A DNA stretch of 64,000 nt, taken from NCBI RefSeq assembly GCF_001637205.1, contig NZ_LVJH01000058.1:179332-243331 (forward strand). The letters run 5' to 3'. Each line of letters opens with the position of its first letter. Position 1 is the first letter of the stretch. Source of the stretch: Paenibacillus glacialis. GTDB lineage: Bacteria; Bacillota; Bacilli; Paenibacillales; Paenibacillaceae. The notes below the pieces were generated by a model that ran no database searches, was not told the origin of the DNA, and saw nothing but the letters and a program-made list of their open reading frames with translations. Both the position numbers and the translations under genes were made by a program. Shown here piece after piece: positions 8,220-17,418 of the stretch.

Positions 8220-9422
8220 TTACTTAAAATCAATAACCTGTGTGACAATAATTGATTTATTGTCTTCAATCGTAATGCCAAGCCGTTTCCCAGAAGGGCT
8301 CCATGTCAGCGGATACTTAGGATAGTAAGCCATACCAACTGGGGAATAAGATGAACCTAAGGGCGATACCTTACCCGAAGCGGAATCGAATATATATACT
8401 CCATTCATCCCACTTTTCTCTGTGGTATACACGTCGAAAGCAAGCCTTGATGAATCTGGTGACCAAGCTAAATACGACATTAATTCACCTTTAGCGATTA
8501 ACGAACCTTTCTGACTACCTACGGAATCATAGATGATTAGCTCAGTACCTAGCTTGCCCGGAGCACTTACGGTAGTAACTGCGATATGCTTACTATCTGG
8601 TGATATCTCGAAGTCCCATACCCCCTCTACGAGGATGGATGGCTGTGTCTTCCCCGCCTCCAAATATTTTAAGTTATTCTTCGAATCCGTATAGTAAATA
8701 CGGCCATTGCTCACAGTGAAGCGATTAAATATTTCAACATCTTTATCCTCAATTGCTAAATTTGTGAATGTACCATCCGTGGCAATTTGGCGTATATCGC
8801 CGCGTCCTTCCATTGAGCCTGCTGCGAGAATGTACGTATCGTTATTCAACCAACCGCCCAATTCCATATAGTTATCGCCTTTTACAGCAATACTTTTACC
8901 TGTACTCAAGTTCTTGATAAAATTATCTGCCGTATACTTGTCTTTCCACTTCTGAACAAAGCTAAATTTACCGTCTGGTGATACATACTCCTTAACGATC
9001 GCCTGTGACGGCTGATGAACTTTCACTTCTCGCTGTTCCTCGGTACTTAAGTCGACAATCGACGTTGTGTACGAATATTTCGGTTCCTCTGTATTCGTCC
9101 CAGCTTTCAGCAGTTTCGTCGTACTAACCTTAACCTCATGATCCGAGAGCCAAGCTTCGATATTGGAGCCTTCGAGTCGATGAATGCGTTCTACAGCCAA
9201 TTCTTGATTATCTTTCTGTGCAGATCCCTCTACAACCGTAAGCTTGCGATCACTTCCATCTGCTGTTTCGCCTGAACTGGACTGAGTGCCTGTTCCCGAC
9301 TGATTGTTACTCGGTGTCACCGTGGTAACCTTCTCATGCGATGATTGGCAGGCCATCAAAGAGACCGACAGCATAACTACTGACACAAGCTTCACACTAT
9401 TTTTTCCATTTATGCGATTCAT
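8220..9422 (-). CDS. Lipoprotein with a TolB-like beta-propeller
   Basis: 400 aa. The N-terminus is a lipoprotein signal peptide with the lipobox LMAC (Cys at ~25), followed by a Ser/Thr/Gly-rich linker. Repeated blade-like motifs follow: ISPDSKHIAVTT, YLAWSPDSSRLAFDV and LTWSPSGKRLGITIED. These are typical of TolB/WD40-like six- or seven-bladed propellers anchored outside the membrane. GGAGGT precedes the ATG. It lies downstream of a two-component system but after that operon's terminator, and has an 11-bp-spaced direct repeat in its own promoter region. I infer that it may be a target or accessory sensor of that system. The function is unknown. Confidence 0.85.
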   Translation of the reverse strand: MNRINGKNSVKLVSVVMLSVSLMACQSSHEKVTTVTPSNNQSGTGTQSSSGETADGSDRKLTVVEGSAQKDNQELAVERIHRLEGSNIEAWLSDHEVKVSTTKLLKAGTNTEEPKYSYTTSIVDLSTEEQREVKVHQPSQAIVKEYVSPDGKFSFVQKWKDKYTADNFIKNLSTGKSIAVKGDNYMELGGWLNNDTYILAAGSMEGRGDIRQIATDGTFTNLAIEDKDVEIFNRFTVSNGRIYYTDSKNNLKYLEAGKTQPSILVEGVWDFEISPDSKHIAVTTVSAPGKLGTELIIYDSVGSQKGSLIAKGELMSYLAWSPDSSRLAFDVYTTEKSGMNGVYIFDSASGKVSPLGSSYSPVGMAYYPKYPLTWSPSGKRLGITIEDNKSIIVTQVIDFK

Positions 9423-9557
9423 ACAGTACCTCCATAGTTATTATTTCAATCAGGGAGCATACGCTGTGAGCTAAGCTGCCTTGTAATGCTGCTGCCCCCG
9501 CTTCAAGTACCCTGTTGACTTCAGTATAGATTCTGGATATCTCGCAAATATATCTGA

Positions 9558-9580
9558 CTTGTAACCAACTTGTAAACAAT
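9558..9580 (-). promoter_or_regulatory. 11-bp-spaced direct repeat, possible OmpR/PhoB-type regulator site
   Basis: CTTGTAA occurs twice, at 9558-9564 and 9569-9575, exactly 11 bp apart. On the minus strand this reads TTACAAG-N4-TTACAAG, 140 bp upstream of the lipoprotein start. One-turn-spaced direct repeats are the usual target of OmpR-family response regulators such as the neighbour at 11205-11897. Confidence 0.4.
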
Positions 9581-9658
9581 GAACCCCTACAACAAACAGA
9601 ACCGACTACGCAATCCTTCTCCAAGGACGGCACCCGCTTCATTGAAAAAATAATAAAA

Positions 9659-9680
9659 CCCAGACTCATTATAGTCTGGG
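9659..9680 (-). terminator. Terminator of the two-component operon
   Basis: An 8-bp stem (CCCAGACT with AGTCTGGG) has a 6-nt loop and is followed on the minus strand by TTTTATTATTTTTT. It lies 13 bp after the kinase stop. Confidence 0.85.
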
Positions 9681-9693
9681 CTTTCATGTTTCG

Positions 9694-11202
9694 TTAGAGT
9701 CCGTCTGTTTCTGTGTTCAGATGAACCATTGGTAGCATAATTTCAAACCGCGAACCGTTTGGTCCAGAACTCACGAGCCGAACCAATCCATGCTGCTTCT
9801 CAGCTAGACTGCGCACGAGCGACAATCCGAGTCCCGTGCCTCCATAAGCCCTAGACCGATCACCACTGACCGTATAGAAGGGATCAAATATTCTGCTGTG
9901 CGCATCCATTGGAATGCCGATACCCGTATCCACTACTTCTATTACCATATAACCTTCGCTGTTTGAACCTTCCACCAAATGGTTAGAGAGGGTAACCGTA
10001 CCCCCAGGCTTGTTATATTTCACAGCGTTATCTAGTACATTAAGCACCATATGCATCATATTCTCCGGATCAGCCCATACCGTTCCTTCACTTAAATGGG
10101 CTTCCATAGTGACCCCATGTCTTTCCGCCTTTATCTGAAGGCGGTTTACTGCTTCTTGAAGCAGTGGCGATACCTCAACGACCTTCGCCTTTGTCTCGAA
10201 TTCATAGATATCCATGGACGACAACTGTAGTGCTTTCTCTACCAGTCCATATAGGCGTTCCGCTTCCTTACCAATCTGCATTCTGGCTTCTTCCAATAGA
10301 GACGGATCATCACGATACATCTCTAGCAGATCAGCATAAGCTAGAATTGAAGTCAGTGGTGTCTTCAGCTCATGGCTAATGTTACCGATGAACTGTTTCT
10401 GTTGCTGTTCCAACTCTTGCAATCGTACGATAGCGTCTAGTAACTTCAACTTCTCTTCCGTAAGCTGGCTGAGCGAGGACGCGATACTTCCGCTCATCTC
10501 ATAAATTCCTTGAGCAAGCTCTCCAAGCTCGTCCTTTCTCTGGACCAGAGGATCAAGGAGATACTTTCCTGACCCAATCTGATTAGCAGCTTGATTCAAT
10601 TTCGCAATCACATTCACCTGGCGCCAGACATATAAGTATCCGATTAAGAATCCCGCTACTAGAACCGCTGCACCCGTAACAAGAAATAAGTTCTGAATCC
10701 GTGAATAGAAGGCATATTGATCTGCAAGCGATGCATGAAATTGTACCGTCCCAAGTCGCTCATCTGCATTATATAAAGGAGCCAAATATAGCAGTTGGAC
10801 TCCTTCAGTTATATAGACAGACTGTCCCTTCGCAGTATATTCGAGCGCATCCTTAACATCTGTTCTAGGTTGAATTGGAAGTGAGGTGCCTGCGAAAGAA
10901 TCGTCAGGTTTATATAGTGTCACCGCCATGCCACTCTGCGCACCTAGATCAACCGCTAAACGCTGAGCGCTCCGTTGCATGAACAAATCTGGCGTTATTC
11001 TCGTTCCCGTCAGAAATTCCTGCCTTACTCTCAAATTAGCATTTGCCGATTCATGAGCAAATAACTGTTCCAGACGATTACGTTGATCCTCACGTATCCC
11101 CGCAAGCACCATCGTACTGAGTACAATCAGAACCGACGCAAGCAACAAGGCCAGTAGCATAGCTAGCTTCCCTTTTAAGCCTATGTGTATTTTTCTCTTC
11201 AT
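9694..11202 (-). CDS. Sensor histidine kinase (HAMP-HisKA-HATPase)
   Basis: 502 aa, membrane-bound. TM1 lies at ~12-34 and TM2 at ~172-193. They flank an extracytoplasmic sensor of ~135 residues. A HAMP-like stretch and a coiled-coil linker follow. The HisKA box FIGNISHELKTPLTSI contains His277, the predicted phospho-acceptor. HATPase motifs are present: N box NVLDNAVKYN, G1 VVDTGIGIP and G2 GGTGLGLSL. The start overlaps the end of the response-regulator gene by translational-coupling spacing (2 bp apart), so kinase and regulator form an operon. The signal is not predictable from sequence. The nearby propeller lipoprotein is a candidate partner. Confidence 0.95.
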   Translation of the reverse strand: MKRKIHIGLKGKLAMLLALLLASVLIVLSTMVLAGIREDQRNRLEQLFAHESANANLRVRQEFLTGTRITPDLFMQRSAQRLAVDLGAQSGMAVTLYKPDDSFAGTSLPIQPRTDVKDALEYTAKGQSVYITEGVQLLYLAPLYNADERLGTVQFHASLADQYAFYSRIQNLFLVTGAAVLVAGFLIGYLYVWRQVNVIAKLNQAANQIGSGKYLLDPLVQRKDELGELAQGIYEMSGSIASSLSQLTEEKLKLLDAIVRLQELEQQQKQFIGNISHELKTPLTSILAYADLLEMYRDDPSLLEEARMQIGKEAERLYGLVEKALQLSSMDIYEFETKAKVVEVSPLLQEAVNRLQIKAERHGVTMEAHLSEGTVWADPENMMHMVLNVLDNAVKYNKPGGTVTLSNHLVEGSNSEGYMVIEVVDTGIGIPMDAHSRIFDPFYTVSGDRSRAYGGTGLGLSLVRSLAEKQHGLVRLVSSGPNGSRFEIMLPMVHLNTETDGL

Positions 11203-11204
11203 CC

Positions 11205-11897
11205 TTATGGATTCTCCGTACTTTTGTATCCAATACCATATACTGTTTGGATCACTCCGTGCAGATCACCTAGTTTCTTGCGTAATCTCTGCACGTGAAT
11301 ATCTACCGTACGTGTCCCTCCAACAAAATCCATATCCCATACTTTCTCAAGTAGCGCTTCTCTGGAATATACTCGCTCAGGATTACGTGCCAGTAGCACA
11401 AGTAAATCGAATTCCTTTGGCGTAAGGTCAATCAACTTCCCCTCCATGCGAACTGTGCGACTGAACAATTCTATGCTGAGGCTCCCCAGTTGGGTTACTT
11501 CTTGATTCTGGGGGGATTGTCCTGCAGCATCATTAACATGTCTACGCGATAACGCCTTCACTCTAGCCATAATTTCCCGCATATCGAAAGGTTTCGTCAT
11601 ATAATCATCTGCACCAAGCTCAAGGCCCAGCACTTTATCTACAATATCATTCTTAACGGTCAATAAAAGAATCGCCGGTCGTTGTCGCCGATCTGCAAGC
11701 TTACGGCAGACGTCATATCCACTGAGTCGTGGCATCATGACATCAAGCACCATCACATCAGGCTTGAATGTTTCTACACGTTCAATAGCCGCTTGCCCAT
11801 CTTCAGCCGTTTCCACCGTATATCCTTCTCTTCGAAGCGCATAAGCTATGGCGCTAGCAATGCTAACTTCATCATCTACTACGAGTACTTTCGTCAT
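11205..11897 (-). CDS. OmpR-family response regulator
   Basis: 230 aa. The receiver domain starts VLVVDDEVSIASA, has the phospho-accepting Asp in VMVLDVMMPRLSG (~residue 53) and the conserved Lys in YMTKPFD. A winged-helix Trans_reg_C domain follows (LTPKEFDLLVLLARNP, VWDMDFVGGTRTVDIHVQRL, IQTVYGIGYK). AAAGGAGG precedes the ATG. It is the first gene of the operon with the kinase. Its likely targets include the lipoprotein promoter with the 11-bp direct repeat, though this is untested. Confidence 0.95.
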   Translation of the reverse strand: MTKVLVVDDEVSIASAIAYALRREGYTVETAEDGQAAIERVETFKPDVMVLDVMMPRLSGYDVCRKLADRRQRPAILLLTVKNDIVDKVLGLELGADDYMTKPFDMREIMARVKALSRRHVNDAAGQSPQNQEVTQLGSLSIELFSRTVRMEGKLIDLTPKEFDLLVLLARNPERVYSREALLEKVWDMDFVGGTRTVDIHVQRLRKKLGDLHGVIQTVYGIGYKSTENP

Positions 11898-12087
11898 CGA
11901 TTTATGCCTCCTTTATTTTGTTATAGGACTGATTATCAAGCCCTGAAGCACTTATCTTGACTATCCGTCATCGTACTGCAAGTATAAATTAACATGACCT
12001 ATAATATCAAAACACAAATGACCGTGATTTCATTACTACGCTTCCTGTTAGTATATATCTATTTATTATGTCATAGTAGAGCAAAAA

Positions 12088-12108
12088 GAGCTGTCAATTG
12101 GACAGCTC
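12088..12108 (-). terminator. Terminator of the MATE gene
   Basis: GAGCTGTC pairs with GACAGCTC around a 5-nt loop and is followed on the minus strand by TTTTTGC. It lies 23 bp after the stop at 12131. Confidence 0.85.
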
Positions 12109-12130
12109 AGTAGCTACGTACAATATAAAG

Positions 12131-13588
12131 TTAAATCAACTTATGAGCATACCATCTATCCCCTTTGAATCGTAATCCAAAGATCAACGCACGAACACCC
12201 CATTCGGCAACCATAGCTACCCATACACCCATAATACCAAACCCGAGTGTTATTCCTAAAACATACCCTAATATTACGCGGAATGCCCACATAGACAACA
12301 ATGAGGAGATCGACGTATATTTCGAATCCCCAGCTGCACGTAATGCCGATGGCATTATAAAGCTCAATGACCACAATAAAGGTTGAGCAACCGATATTAA
12401 CAATGTAAGTGCCAAGATCGAAGGAACAATATCTTCCGGTGGTGAGAACAATTTCACAATCAACGGAAATAATGGCAATATGATGATTGTCACGATCACG
12501 AAGAACAGCGTGGAAAGTCCGATGAAAGATTTAATAAACTTCCTTGCATCTTCCATGTTCCTTCTTCCAATACACTGACCGACAACCGTTACAACGGCTA
12601 TACTCAGTGCATTGCCCCCAATTTGAAATAACAGCGATATAGAGCCACTAATCGCATTCACCGTGATTGCAATCGTCCCTAACTGAACGATAAACGTCTG
12701 AGTTAATAATTTACCACCATTGAAAAACATCTGTTCTGCGGCAAAAGGAATTCCGATGAACATAATCTTCTTTAGAATCGACCAATTCAGTCTCAGCGCA
12801 TTTCTTATTTTGAAACCTAGCGTATGATTATACTTTAACAAATAGATTAATGAAATCACCATTCCTAATATTCTGGCTAGAACCATAGAGATGACTAACC
12901 CGATGACGCCCATATCCAAAATACTGATTAACACGATATTTAAACATAAGTACGTTATATTCATAATTAACGATAATCCCAAACACGCTTTGGTCTCTGC
13001 CACACCTCGAAGTACGCCACTAACAGCTTGAAATATCGCAATAAATGGATAAGAGATACAACTACCAATAAGAAAAATCTTAGCATTGTTAAATACCTCG
13101 GCGTCAGCATTACCAAATAGCAAGTTTAACGTAGGCATATGAAACACAATAACAAATGTACTGATCAGTACAGATAATATGGCAACTGCAGAAATGGCTT
13201 GCGAAGCCGCCTTGGATACCATTTCTTGATTCCCTCTGCCTTTATATTGCGCCACAATAACCGTACCACCTGTTGCCACAGCGACGAATACATTAATCAA
13301 AAAAATATTTAACGTATCTACCATACTCACTGCACTGACTGCAGCAATCCCAGAAGAACTAATCATGGCCGTATTCAGTAAGCTCATCAAAATAATAAAA
13401 GCTTGGTCCACAAAAATTGGGATAATGATACCGATAATTTGTTTGTAATCAATCGAGTTCCCTGTAAAATACTTATTTAGCAAAAAAACTATTTTTTGTT
13501 TTACATTCGGCCTTATTAAATTCACCGTATCATCTTCTTTGCTTGGATTATGTCGAGATTCATCGTTTATCGTCGAACTTACTTGCAT
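12131..13588 (-). CDS. MATE family multidrug/cation exporter
   Basis: 485 aa with about 12 hydrophobic segments after a hydrophilic ~45-residue N-terminus. Family features are FVDQAFIILMSLLNTAMIS near the first membrane segment and a two-fold repeat with GNALSIAVVTVVGQCIGRRN in the second half. MATE proteins export cationic drugs or metabolites using a sodium or proton gradient. The annotated ATG has only a weak ribosome site, and a GTG about 21 codons in (after KEDDT) has a comparable one, so the exact N-terminus is uncertain. It is a single gene with its own terminator. Confidence 0.92.
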   Translation of the reverse strand: MQVSSTINDESRHNPSKEDDTVNLIRPNVKQKIVFLLNKYFTGNSIDYKQIIGIIIPIFVDQAFIILMSLLNTAMISSSGIAAVSAVSMVDTLNIFLINVFVAVATGGTVIVAQYKGRGNQEMVSKAASQAISAVAILSVLISTFVIVFHMPTLNLLFGNADAEVFNNAKIFLIGSCISYPFIAIFQAVSGVLRGVAETKACLGLSLIMNITYLCLNIVLISILDMGVIGLVISMVLARILGMVISLIYLLKYNHTLGFKIRNALRLNWSILKKIMFIGIPFAAEQMFFNGGKLLTQTFIVQLGTIAITVNAISGSISLLFQIGGNALSIAVVTVVGQCIGRRNMEDARKFIKSFIGLSTLFFVIVTIIILPLFPLIVKLFSPPEDIVPSILALTLLISVAQPLLWSLSFIMPSALRAAGDSKYTSISSLLSMWAFRVILGYVLGITLGFGIMGVWVAMVAEWGVRALIFGLRFKGDRWYAHKLI

Positions 13589-13690
13589 ATTATACCACTC
13601 TTATAGAGGGTGTGGTGTGAAGTGTATCGCCTTACTGCGATTGATTATTTCTCAAAAGATTCCGAAACATCTTTGCCTGAAATGCAAAAG

Positions 13691-13720
13691 GGTTCAACCT
13701 CGTAGCTACGAGGTTGAACC
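13691..13720 (-). terminator. Perfect 30-bp palindrome, terminator of the metallopeptidase gene
   Basis: Two 15-base arms (GGTTCAACCTCGTAG and its complement) adjoin with no spacer. On the minus strand the palindrome is followed by CTTTTGC, 20 bp after the stop at 13740. Confidence 0.75.
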
Positions 13721-13739
13721 AGACAATCATTACTCATTT

Positions 13740-14402
13740 TTATAGTGTCATAGCATGTCCATGCTCTGTTAGAAACTCTTCTTTTTCCTTGTAATCTGGC
13801 ATAATACCTCCAACACGTCTCCAAAAGGATCTGTCATGATTCATGTGGAGCAAATGACAAAGTTCATGGATGATCACATAATCGATCACTTCAATTGGAG
13901 CCATGGCTAGAAGATAATTAAAAGTTATCTTTTTATCCGCACTACAACTGCCCCATTTGGTTCTAGACTCTACGATCTCAATGGTTTTAGGCTTTATACC
14001 CAGTTGAGTTTGGTATATTTTGATTCGATCCGCTATAACCTTCTTACAGCTAGTGAAATAGAACTTCTTGAGATTTTTTTGCAGTTCCTCTTCCTCTAAC
14101 TCATTTGTCTCTATTAATTCATCAAGTGAATACTCTTTTCCTAGATGAAGGAACTTTCCCTTATCTTGATACTCTTTAGGCTTATGGGATTCTTGAACTA
14201 GAGCAATGTGACGTGACTTCTCCAGTATCCATTTACCTTGTTGTTGCACGGCTCTTATGATACTCTCTTCACTTGCATCATTAGGAACTTTAACCGTTAT
14301 GAGACCTACCGTATCCATATGAATCGTAATTTTCGTTCTATGACCATATTGAACATTATACTCTATGATATTATTATCAATTTTAATTTTCATAAACACC
14401 AT
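13740..14402 (-). CDS. YgjP-type (DUF45, SprT-like) zinc metallopeptidase
   Basis: 220 aa. The zinc motif is in YVIIHELCHLLHMNHDRSFW: HELCH is the HExxH, and the later His in MNHDRSFW is the third ligand, as in YgjP/WLM-like predicted metalloproteases. Other family signatures are RTKWGSCSADKKITFNYLLAMAP and ILEKSRHIA near the N-terminus. Two starts are possible: ATG at 14402 or ATG at 14393. The second begins MKIKIDNNIIEY and has GGTG nearby. It is often found near restriction genes in other genomes, but not here. The substrate is unknown. Confidence 0.85.
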   Translation of the reverse strand: MVFMKIKIDNNIIEYNVQYGHRTKITIHMDTVGLITVKVPNDASEESIIRAVQQQGKWILEKSRHIALVQESHKPKEYQDKGKFLHLGKEYSLDELIETNELEEEELQKNLKKFYFTSCKKVIADRIKIYQTQLGIKPKTIEIVESRTKWGSCSADKKITFNYLLAMAPIEVIDYVIIHELCHLLHMNHDRSFWRRVGGIMPDYKEKEEFLTEHGHAMTL

Positions 14403-14509
14403 CGTTTCTATAAGGTTATCCCTAGTATTATACCACGTCTGTAGTCTCTTCTCTTAACCTTTTCAATGTTGTATATATAATACCTTTATGACACACCAAG
14501 AAAGAAACA

Positions 14510-14541
14510 GCTACACCTTCCCTAAAGGTCGTGTAGCCATT
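14510..14541 (-). terminator. Hairpin after the first glycosyltransferase gene
   Basis: GCTACAC and GTGTAGC flank a loop of about 14 nt. On the minus strand a T-rich stretch (TGTTTCTTTCTT) follows. It lies 32 bp after the stop at 14573. Confidence 0.6.
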
Positions 14542-14572
14542 AATTTTCTTGGCCAAAATATATCCAATCGTC

Positions 14573-15634
14573 TTAATATATATCCAAATAAACTTTATCT
14601 ACATTCAATCGTAAAAAAGGAACAAATAAGCTAGCTAAGAAAAGGACTTTATATAGTTTAACTTCATACCGTATTGCTAATAAACAGTAATGGATCGCTT
14701 TGATACTCCTTTTTCTGTTAATAATTGATAATGTAAAATATTTTCTTGATATAGCGAAATTCAGGTTTTTTAAATATTTTTTTTTGTTTTTTATGTTGCT
14801 TGAACTTAATAAACGTTCCCTTAACATTATTCTGAATTTATTTGAATAATAGCCTGCGATCGTTATTTTCCCCATTAATTCTTCATTATTAAGTACGCTT
14901 TTGTTGTCTAATTCACTTCTATGGCAAAAGAAATAGATGCTATTTGGGCTTTGGTGATAGATAAAATGTACGTTATTAATCAAAGCGATCCTTGTTGACC
15001 CCATAAATCTGAATAAAAATTCTGAATCTTCTGCAATCTTATAGTCTTCTCTAAACAACCCGAAACTATCCAATATCTTCTTATTGATTACCATTGAATT
15101 AATACTATAAAACCATGATTCGTCATCCAAGTAATGCTCAAACATTCTTTCATCAAATAGAATCGCATTATCCTTGCTTTCAAAAATTTGCATTTTATTA
15201 TTAATACTCTTCTGCATTTCATCACTATTGAATAAATGATGTGTTTTACCATCTGTTGTTCTTTCAACCCATAACGAAATACAAATATCCATGTTATGAC
15301 TTATCATCACATTTAGACTATCTTTCAGGTGATATTCAAGCCACTTATCATCTGAATCTAAGAATGCAATGTAACTCCCTTTAGCGGAAGTAATCCCTGT
15401 ATTTCTAGTTCCTGCCGGGCCTTTTGAACGCTCATTTTTTATGTATTTAATCCTGTTATCAGTTTCAATGTACTGTTGGATTAACTGTTCCGTTTGATCC
15501 GTACTACCATCATCTACAATAATTAACTCCCAATTTCCATAAGTTTGATTCTGTATCGATTGAATAGATCCAGGTATAATTGTTTCTCTATTATAAGTGG
15601 GCATTACGATACTTACCAAGTTATATTCATCCAT
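14573..15634 (-). CDS. Family 2 glycosyltransferase
   Basis: 353 aa from ATG at 15634, chosen because AGGAGAGG lies ~8 nt before it. The frame is open 8 codons further up. The GT-A nucleotide-sugar fold is clear in VSIVMPTYNRETIIPGSI, WELIIVDDGSTDQTE, GPAGTRNTG and the metal-binding FLDSDDKW. A long, Lys/Ile-rich C-terminal region ends with a hydrophobic amphipathic stretch. The acceptor is unknown. It is probably a cell-surface or exopolysaccharide enzyme. The gene is visibly more AT-rich than the purine genes in this window, and there is no complete polysaccharide locus here, so it may be transferred material. Confidence 0.88.
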   Translation of the reverse strand: MDEYNLVSIVMPTYNRETIIPGSIQSIQNQTYGNWELIIVDDGSTDQTEQLIQQYIETDNRIKYIKNERSKGPAGTRNTGITSAKGSYIAFLDSDDKWLEYHLKDSLNVMISHNMDICISLWVERTTDGKTHHLFNSDEMQKSINNKMQIFESKDNAILFDERMFEHYLDDESWFYSINSMVINKKILDSFGLFREDYKIAEDSEFLFRFMGSTRIALINNVHFIYHQSPNSIYFFCHRSELDNKSVLNNEELMGKITIAGYYSNKFRIMLRERLLSSSNIKNKKKYLKNLNFAISRKYFTLSIINRKRSIKAIHYCLLAIRYEVKLYKVLFLASLFVPFLRLNVDKVYLDIY

Positions 15635-15789
15635 TCTAGTTACCTCTCCTATGAACATTCATATTTGACAGAATACTCAAATCATATGTTTGTATATTCC
15701 TATATATGTGTATGGCAAAATCCATCTTTTTAGAAGTTTAAGATAAAAAGGAGTGTCATTGAGGATATCGATTCTACATTTAGAATTTG

Positions 15790-15836
15790 GACAAAAAAAA
15801 CGGCCACATTTTTTTCAAAATGTATCCGAGGCCGTT
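15790..15836 (-). terminator. Terminator of the second glycosyltransferase gene
   Basis: AACGGCC pairs with GGCCGTT and an inner CATTTT pairs with AAAATG. On the minus strand eight T follow. It lies ~64 bp after the stop at 15900. Confidence 0.85.
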
Positions 15837-15899
15837 CGATTATATATAACACAACTTTTCAAAATCAACATGATTGCAACGCAACATATCTATAACTTT

Positions 15900-16880
15900 T
15901 TATGTTGAATTCATTTTTTTTAATAAGGAAAAAAATCCAATGCTAAATATATGAATTAAATAATATATCCGTTTGTTAATCACTAATAAACGTACCTCAA
16001 TCTTATTTTGTTTACTATAAACACGACTTAGTAAGAACCTTTTGTCGATTAATTTATTATATTTTTTGCGACAAAGCCTTCCCATTTTAAATCCACATAG
16101 ATATATTTCTACAAGATGATCATCCAACAATCTCCTTAATTCATCGTCTTTAAGCTCATCATATATCTTAGCTAACTCATAACAAGTCTGGATGATATGC
16201 ACACCGTTCTTCGACAAATCTTTTTTCTGAGTAATAGAATCCTCCCGTATAATATAATTATAAAAAAGAATGTTCGTGCTAACTACACTTTTAGCTTTAA
16301 GAAAGACTCTTGGCATAAATTGCTCATCTTCATGCAGTAACCCAACTTTAAATTCCAAATTGTTATGAAGTAAAAATTCCCTTTTATATAAGTTCATCCA
16401 TACCACCATATACATCGTTTTCGCTTTTAACTCTTCCAAAAGGAATTTCTCCCCTGTTACTACTCCACTCTGTTGTGTTAACGTGTGCTGCATTGGTATT
16501 ACTTGATTATTCTCTAGTCTGTTTGCCGCACCTACGATTATTTCTGGAGCGTTATTATTTATTATTTCAATAAACTTCTCACATATATGTACTTCAATAT
16601 AATCATCCGAATCAACAAATAAAATATAATCTCCCTTAGCCTCTCTCATGCCACAATTCCTAGCATCTGAGAGCCCACCGTTTGTCTTATGTACTACACT
16701 AATTCTTGAATCTTGTTTGGCATAATTGTCACACATCATTCCACAACGATCTGGACTTCCATCATCAACCAGTATAATTTCGATAGCAGTGTATGTCTGA
16801 TTCATTAGACTTTGAACACATCTATCTAAGCAGTTCTCAACTTTATAAACAGGAACAACGATTGATATTTGAGGTTTCAT
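15900..16880 (-). CDS. Family 2 glycosyltransferase (EpsJ-like)
   Basis: 326 aa. GT2 motifs are ISIVVPVYKVENCLDRCVQS, IEIILVDDGSPDRCG, NGGLSDARNCGMREA and YILFVDSDDYIE (DxD-type metal site). This pattern is typical of EpsJ/CpsJ-like exopolysaccharide transferases of ~320-340 aa. AAGGAGGAG precedes the ATG. It has its own terminator and so is separate from the downstream glycosyltransferase. It is AT-rich, like that gene. The donor and acceptor sugars cannot be read from the sequence. Confidence 0.9.
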   Translation of the reverse strand: MKPQISIVVPVYKVENCLDRCVQSLMNQTYTAIEIILVDDGSPDRCGMMCDNYAKQDSRISVVHKTNGGLSDARNCGMREAKGDYILFVDSDDYIEVHICEKFIEIINNNAPEIIVGAANRLENNQVIPMQHTLTQQSGVVTGEKFLLEELKAKTMYMVVWMNLYKREFLLHNNLEFKVGLLHEDEQFMPRVFLKAKSVVSTNILFYNYIIREDSITQKKDLSKNGVHIIQTCYELAKIYDELKDDELRRLLDDHLVEIYLCGFKMGRLCRKKYNKLIDKRFLLSRVYSKQNKIEVRLLVINKRIYYLIHIFSIGFFSLLKKMNST

Positions 16881-17351
16881 TAGATTCTCTCCTCCTTAAC
16901 ATCTTTAAGTAGTCATTCATACACTTCTTAAGATGTTTTTTCTGTTTTAAACATTGGTTATTCCCATTACAGAAAATTTCAATTTACGTCCGAACATAAA
17001 CAAGGAGATAACTTATAGAATACTTTTCTTTAGAAACTTAACATAGCAAAGATCCATCTACACGGAATATTTGGAAAATAAATACTAATTAAGTATACCA
17101 CTTCACATAATTTTCAACATATCAACTTTAAAAACCAGAATAAAGCATAGAAACCCGATTGATTGATAATTCAATCGCTCGGGTTCTTCGGATTAATATC
17201 GAAATCGCACTATTCCTCAACAACAACACGTCGCTTATAAACGCCGGGAAGAAGCGCTGCTTCCTGCTCCGAGGGTAATTGTGAAGGAAAATTATTATTA
17301 ATTGAAGATTACAGTTTGAGTAAGCGGCAATTGAAATGGTCAGCGCCCACC
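16881..17351. other. AT-rich intergenic region without a supported gene
   Basis: About 470 bp. It contains the upstream region of the glycosyltransferase and an inverted repeat at about 17151-17184 (AACCCG...CGGGTT with an inner TGATTGA/TTCAATC). It also has a stretch near 17230-17365 with fragmentary protein-like text on both strands but no ribosome site. It may be the residue of a lost gene. I see nothing stronger. Confidence 0.4.
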
Positions 17352-17395
17352 AAGCAGAAACAAACACGTCTCCATTGGCGTGTTTGTTTCTGCTT
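17352..17395 (-). terminator. Strong terminator of the siderophore-binding lipoprotein gene
   Basis: A 17-bp perfect stem (starting AAGCAGAAACAAACACG) has a 10-nt loop, 24 bp after the stop at 17419. Confidence 0.85.
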
Positions 17396-17418
17396 GTAAT
17401 CCTGAGTCGATTGTGTAA

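Noticed and set aside
9397..9687. 96-codon minus-strand frame between the kinase and the lipoprotein
   Set aside because: It runs through the terminator of the kinase operon and overlaps the lipoprotein start; no ribosome site.
17128..17367. 79-codon minus-strand frame in the spacer before the lipoprotein terminator
   Set aside because: It runs through an inverted repeat and the terminator arm; no ribosome site.
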